Origin: Corynebacterium tuscaniense
GTDB taxonomy: Bacteria > Actinomycetota > Actinomycetes > Mycobacteriales > Mycobacteriaceae
Direction: 5' to 3'
DNA: 64,000 nt
Assembly: GCF_008693065.1 (NCBI RefSeq)
Contig: NZ_VXKH01000003.1
Coordinates: 52,942 to 116,941 of the forward strand
Shown here: one piece after another, positions 60,346-64,000 of the stretch
Layout of the letters: every line of letters begins with the position of its first letter
Position numbering within the stretch: the stretch's first letter is position 1
Translations under genes and position numbers: made by a program
The notes under the pieces: model-generated
Told to the model about the DNA's origin: nothing
Seen by the model: the letters and a program-made list of their open reading frames with translations, nothing else
Databases searched by the model: none

Positions 60346-61482
60346 TTAAAGAGATCCCACGCTGCGCGCTTTCTCAATCACATCGGGGAGAACGGTGACA
60401 AGATGGTCGATGTCATCCTGCGTCGTCGTGCGACCAAGGGTGAAGCGCAAAGCGCCATCCGCATGATCATCGGGCAAGCCCATCGCCTCAAGCACATGGC
60501 TGCGCTGGTTCACACCGTTATTGCATGCGGAACCTGTAGATGCCTCGATACCGTGGCTATCCAGGAGCATGATCATCGCGTCACCGTTGGCGCCTGGGAA
60601 GGTCAGATGCGCGTGCCCGGGGAGAACCTCTGTTGGCTGGTCTGCCCCAAGAACCGTCGCGTAGGAGCCGGGCACTGAGTGAGTGACGGTGGCGATGAGT
60701 TCGTCGCGAAGTTGTGAGAGGCGTTTATTCTCCGCGCCCATTTCGTCAACTGCTTCTTCGAGCGCAGCAGCGGTGGCGGCAGCTGCCGCGACGTCAACAG
60801 TTCCGGGGCGCAGGCCACGCTGCTGTCCCCCACCGGTGAGCACCGGGGCAGGAGTTGGGGAACGTCGGGCTAGCAAGATCCCGACGCCACGCGGCCCACC
60901 GAATTTGTGGGCGCTGGCGGCGAGTGTTGTTGTCCCGAGGGCGTTAAAGTCCACGGGGAGATGGCCCACCACCTGCACCGCATCCACATGGACGGGTGAG
61001 CCGACGGCGGTGGCACGGGAAACGATCTCGGTGACCGGCTGAATCGCGCCAGTCTCATTATTCGCCCACATACAGGTGACAACGGAGGCGGGCTGATCAA
61101 GGGCGTCGGTAAGCTGCACGAGCCCGTCCAGACCCACCGACAGCAGATCAACGGATGCGCCGTGCTTGGCCAGGTCCGCGACGGTTTCCCGCACCGCCGG
61201 GTGCTCAATCGGGGTGGACACGATGCGCGCACCTGGTTCTGCAGCGAACCCGCGGATGGCCACGTTATCAGCTTCCGTGCCGGAGCCGGTGAAGATCACC
61301 TCCACGGGATCCGCGCCAAGGATGCCCGCGATGGTTTCCCGTGCCTGGGACAGCACGGCATTGGCCTCACGGCCGGAGCGGTATTGCCCACCGGGGTTGA
61401 GAAAGTGGGCGTGCTCCACCCACGTGTCAACCGCCACCTGACGCATCGGCGTGGTGGCGGCGTGATCGAAGTAGCTCACCAC
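60346..61482 (-). CDS. nifS: Cysteine desulfurase, NifS/IscS type
   Basis: 378 aa. PLP fold: FDHAATTPMR, HVDAVQVVGHLPVD, Schiff-base Lys in SAHKFGGPRGVG and catalytic Cys in ASTGSACNNGVNQRSH. Supplies sulfur for iron-sulfur clusters or MnmA. GTG start 5 bases after fixB ends, so fixA-fixB-nifS is one operon. Confidence 0.93.
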   Translation of the reverse strand: MVSYFDHAATTPMRQVAVDTWVEHAHFLNPGGQYRSGREANAVLSQARETIAGILGADPVEVIFTGSGTEADNVAIRGFAAEPGARIVSTPIEHPAVRETVADLAKHGASVDLLSVGLDGLVQLTDALDQPASVVTCMWANNETGAIQPVTEIVSRATAVGSPVHVDAVQVVGHLPVDFNALGTTTLAASAHKFGGPRGVGILLARRSPTPAPVLTGGGQQRGLRPGTVDVAAAAATAAALEEAVDEMGAENKRLSQLRDELIATVTHSVPGSYATVLGADQPTEVLPGHAHLTFPGANGDAMIMLLDSHGIEASTGSACNNGVNQRSHVLEAMGLPDDHADGALRFTLGRTTTQDDIDHLVTVLPDVIEKARSVGSL

Positions 61483-61486
61483 AGGT

Positions 61487-62440
61487 TTACTGCTTGCGGG
61501 CCTGTAGCGCCTTGATCAACTCGGGCACGAATTCCTCCACATCGGCAACAACGCCGATGTCGGAGATAGCAAAGATCGGCTCTTCGCGGTCTTGGTTCAC
61601 AGCAACGATGGTGCCCGAGGTCTGCATACCGGAGGTGTGCTGGATCGCGCCCGAGATACCCAAAGCGATGTACAGGTCTGGGGACACAGTGGCACCGGTC
61701 TGCCCCACCTGGGTTTCCGGGTCGGCGTAGCCCAGGTCCACGATGTCGCGGGTGGAACCGACAGCGGCACCGAGCTCGTCCGCGAGGCCCTCCACGTAAT
61801 CCCGGAACCCGTCCGCATCACCAATACCGCGCCCACCGGACACAACCGTGGCTGCCTGGGTGAGTTCAGGGCGGTCGCCGCGCACCTTCGGAGTGAAGGA
61901 TGTCACGCGGACATCGCGCTCAGTGGCGGCAGGGAGAGGCATGGGTGCGAGCTGACCCGCGGCAGCTTCCGGAACGGCCTTCACGGAACCCGGGCGCAGA
62001 GTGTAAATCGGGGTCGAACCACCGGCGGCAGTAGTGGTCTTATAAGCACCACCGAAGATCTCGTGGTGGGCAGTCCTATCTGCAGCGATGCCCACAACGT
62101 TGGTCAGTACACCGGCCCCCAGACGAGCGGCCAAACGGCCAGCGATCTCATTGCCGGTCGCGGTAGCCGCAATGACAATGGGTGCCGGGTTCGCCGCACC
62201 GAGAGCCTGCAGCGCATCCACCTCAGGGGTGATCAAGCGCGAGGTGTAATCCGCGGCAGACGCATCAATGACCTGCGCAGCACCAAGCTCAGCCAAGGAC
62301 GGCGCCAGCGCAGCGGCCTCCCCGGGTGCACCAACAACCACAGCAGACACAACACCGAGCGGGCGCGCAACTGTGATCAGTTCGCCGGTGATGGGACTCA
62401 AGGTCGCGCCTGTGTGTTCAACAAGTACGTAGACGTGCAT
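61487..62440 (-). CDS. fixB: Electron transfer flavoprotein, alpha subunit
   Basis: 317 aa. N-terminal ETF fold (HVYVLVEHTGATLSPITGELI) and C-terminal FAD domain (IALGISGAIQHTSGMQTSGT, AVNQDREEPIFAISDIGVVAD, ELIKAL). Accepts electrons from acyl-CoA dehydrogenases. 13 bases after fixA. Confidence 0.95.
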   Translation of the reverse strand: MHVYVLVEHTGATLSPITGELITVARPLGVVSAVVVGAPGEAAALAPSLAELGAAQVIDASAADYTSRLITPEVDALQALGAANPAPIVIAATATGNEIAGRLAARLGAGVLTNVVGIAADRTAHHEIFGGAYKTTTAAGGSTPIYTLRPGSVKAVPEAAAGQLAPMPLPAATERDVRVTSFTPKVRGDRPELTQAATVVSGGRGIGDADGFRDYVEGLADELGAAVGSTRDIVDLGYADPETQVGQTGATVSPDLYIALGISGAIQHTSGMQTSGTIVAVNQDREEPIFAISDIGVVADVEEFVPELIKALQARKQ

Positions 62441-62453
62441 GAATCAAGGCTCC

Positions 62454-63239
62454 TTAAATGAGGTTTTGTTCGGCCAGGCGGGCAACAACCTGCTCGGCAA
62501 TGTCGTCGGCAGGGCCTTCCAGGATCTCACCACTGGTACGGGCAGGGATCTCAGTAGCGGCGACAACAGAGGTAGCGGAGTGAGCCAAGCCCACCTGCGC
62601 CGGATCCACACCAATATCAGCCAGGCTCAGGCGCGTGATCTCGTGGTTCTTCGCGGCCTTCATGCCCTTGAAGTTGGGGAACCGAGGCTTATCCGCCAGC
62701 TCCGTCACGGTGACCAGCGCCGGCAGCGTCGCTTCCAGCTCCCAGGTGCCGTGCTCATCCTCGCGGGTGGCAGCGATCGTGTCACCGGAGATGCGCAGCC
62801 CATGTACCTGCGTCAAGGCTGGCACCTGGCGGTACTCTGCCAAGAGACCAGGCACCGCTCCGGTTTCACCATCCGAGGACTGGTTACCCGCAACGACCAC
62901 TACCACATCATCAAGTGTGTTCAGCACGTTGTGCAACGCCCAGGCGGTGCCGATGGCATCGGAGCCGGCCAAGGCGTCGTCGATAAGCGAAACTGCATCA
63001 TCCGCGCCCATCGCGATGGCCTTGCGCAATGCTTCCTCGCAGCCTTCCGGCCCCATCGTGACAGCGACAACCTTGTAGTCACCAGCTTCACGCAGGCGCA
63101 GCGCGGCCTCAACGGCGTATTCGTTGATTTCATCGAGGACATTGTCAGCGCTCGCGCGGTCGAGTGTGTTGTCCGGCTCGAGGGTCTTCGCCGACCACGT
63201 GTCGGGCACGTTTTTCACCAGCACAGCAATGGTGGGCAT
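62454..63239 (-). CDS. fixA: Electron transfer flavoprotein, beta subunit
   Basis: 261 aa. AVLVKNVPDTW start, AMGADDAVSLIDDALAGSD and GNQSSDGETGAVPGLLAE (AMP-site loop), C-terminal signature MKAAKNHEITRLSLADIGVD. Start at 63239 with GGAAGGTGA upstream; an in-frame ATG at 63278 is not conserved. First gene of the fix-nifS operon. Confidence 0.95.
   Translation of the reverse strand: MPTIAVLVKNVPDTWSAKTLEPDNTLDRASADNVLDEINEYAVEAALRLREAGDYKVVAVTMGPEGCEEALRKAIAMGADDAVSLIDDALAGSDAIGTAWALHNVLNTLDDVVVVVAGNQSSDGETGAVPGLLAEYRQVPALTQVHGLRISGDTIAATREDEHGTWELEATLPALVTVTELADKPRFPNFKGMKAAKNHEITRLSLADIGVDPAQVGLAHSATSVVAATEIPARTSGEILEGPADDIAEQVVARLAEQNLI
62978..62988 (-). repeat. 11-bp repeat copy in fixA
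   Basis: CGTCGATAAGC; coding strand Leu-Ile-Asp followed by Asp. Confidence 0.8.
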
Positions 63240-63280
63240 GAAAAAGTCACCTTCCGTCAAGATTTTTGCAAAGCTCAAGC

Positions 63281-64000
63281 CTAGCGCACTCGCGCACCGC
63301 AGATGAAGGCCGTAGCACTGTCCCCCACCCGCGCGATGACAACAGCCATCGGGCGCGAGCCTTTCAGCTTCAGCTTGGTACGCAATTGATCAGGATTCAC
63401 ATCAACACCGCGCACGAGAATTTCCAACGCACCCGCGCCATGCGCTTGGAGTGCGGGCCGCAGTTTCTTCAGCGGGACCTGCTCAATGAAAGGAAACCCC
63501 GAGTAGCCGTCCGGCAGTACATCTCCCGACAGGTATGCAATGTGCGGATCAAGCATGGTCAACCCGTGGCGTGCACCCCACTGTTGCACAAGGCCAGCGC
63601 GCACAATCGCGCCATCAGGATCGATGATGAAGCTTTTTGGCTTATCGACGTCCACCGTGCCCCCATCATCTGTCACCGTCTCCGTAAAGCCGTCCCGGAT
63701 GACCACTGCTTCCCGGTGATGATCCGCGAAATCTGGTGTGTAGAGGCACGCTTCCTTCACTCCCCCGTCGACGCTGACCACACTGACTAGCCCGTGCCAG
63801 TCCGAGTAGTCAATGCCGGGCGCGCATTTGATGGCCAGTGCTGCGCCGGGATACGCATCCAACAGATCCGGCAGCGGCGGGATGAGCTTGGCTGGGTCCG
63901 TGATGCGCCGCCCATCAGCCCTGCGCGCGGGATCTGCCACGATGACGCGACCTGGGCCAGAGCCAGAGCATGCGCGGATGTGGGGGCCGGGGCAGCTGGC
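63281..64000 (-). CDS. THUMP-like/SAM-dependent methyltransferase, C-terminal part
   Basis: 239 codons visible, open to the window edge, so the N-terminal part is missing. GRVIVADPARRADGRR carries the DPAR-type motif IV of RNA methyltransferases related to the THUMP-like group; the C-terminal domain (GAGALEILVRGVDVNPDQLRTKL, GSRPMAVVIARVG) is typical of the same family. The SAM-binding motif I would lie beyond the edge. Precedes fixA on neither strand in an operon: it is downstream-independent and on the same strand. Confidence 0.75.
   Translation of the reverse strand, partial: ASCPGPHIRACSGSGPGRVIVADPARRADGRRITDPAKLIPPLPDLLDAYPGAALAIKCAPGIDYSDWHGLVSVVSVDGGVKEACLYTPDFADHHREAVVIRDGFTETVTDDGGTVDVDKPKSFIIDPDGAIVRAGLVQQWGARHGLTMLDPHIAYLSGDVLPDGYSGFPFIEQVPLKKLRPALQAHGAGALEILVRGVDVNPDQLRTKLKLKGSRPMAVVIARVGDSATAFICGARVR
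63640..63650 (+). repeat. 11-bp repeat copy in the methyltransferase gene
   Basis: GCTTATCGACG on the plus strand; the gene reads the opposite strand as Val-Asp-Lys. Confidence 0.8.

Overview
The window is chromosomal DNA from an actinobacterium of the genus Corynebacterium. The strongest signs are gene order and lineage-specific genes. The run fixA-fixB-nifS, mnmA, ligA, gatC-gatA, pfkA, gatB, ilvD, mscCG, ilvB-ilvN-ilvC, serA, leuB, odx-like, gltX, ltbR, leuC matches the order I remember from C. glutamicum. An MscCG-type glutamate-exporting channel with the long corynebacterial C-terminal extension sits beside ilvBNC. The species cannot be fixed from the sequence. No rRNA, CRISPR array, complete insertion sequence or prophage was seen, and no gene-free stretch exceeds about 300 bases.

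Layout. 1-2.7 kb: leuC (cut by the window edge), the IclR regulator gene ltbR with a perfect 14+14 bp operator, and a carboxymuconolactone decarboxylase-like gene. 2.7-4.3 kb: two small unknown genes, a strong terminator, two identical tRNA-Glu(CTC) genes and tRNA-Gln(CTG). 4.3-18.6 kb: gltX, isochorismate synthase, then a long minus-strand run (zinc-type efflux pump, DUF262 protein, lipoprotein, serA, leuB, a second related lipoprotein, cNMP/CBS/nucleotidyltransferase protein, exonuclease, odx-like). 18.8-22.5 kb: a membrane-anchored Ala/Pro/Glu-rich protein and an M20 amidohydrolase-MFS pair. 22.5-32.5 kb: ilvBNC with an attenuator and leader peptide, mscCG, PH-like protein, ilvD, a GT87-type mannosyltransferase and DoxX. 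32.6-45.5 kb: YkvI-type transporter, HNH protein, gatB, BASS transporter, nadA-nadC, GNAT, pfkA, MFS, gatA, gatC, ACT protein. 45.6-48.4 kb: an accessory patch with an HTH regulator-serine hydrolase-small membrane protein cassette and a nucleotidyltransferase-like two-gene pair. 48.4-64 kb: ligA, a MerR/TipA-type regulator with a clear operator and divergent exonuclease, a MetE-C-like gene, mnmA, a two-component system with an ABC-2 exporter, a spermidine synthase-like gene, GH25 lysozyme, nifS, fixB, fixA and part of a methyltransferase.

How it fits together. Branched-chain amino acid genes (leuB, leuC, ilvB, ilvN, ilvC, ilvD) are spread over 30 kb and carry two visible controls: the LtbR operator and the ilvB transcription attenuator. 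gltX, the three tRNA genes and gatA/B/C together suggest the indirect route to Gln-tRNA(Gln); no glnS is in the window. nifS and mnmA can cooperate in tRNA 2-thiolation. Most genes show a -10 box 6-9 bases before the start codon, so leaderless mRNAs look common, and this decided many starts here.

Most unusual observation: the 11-mer GCTTATCGACG (either strand) occurs 14 times exactly in 64 kb, in genes and between genes, in four different reading frames and in both orientations. Chance predicts far less than one copy. Its role is unknown to me and it is the best candidate for an undescribed system in this window.
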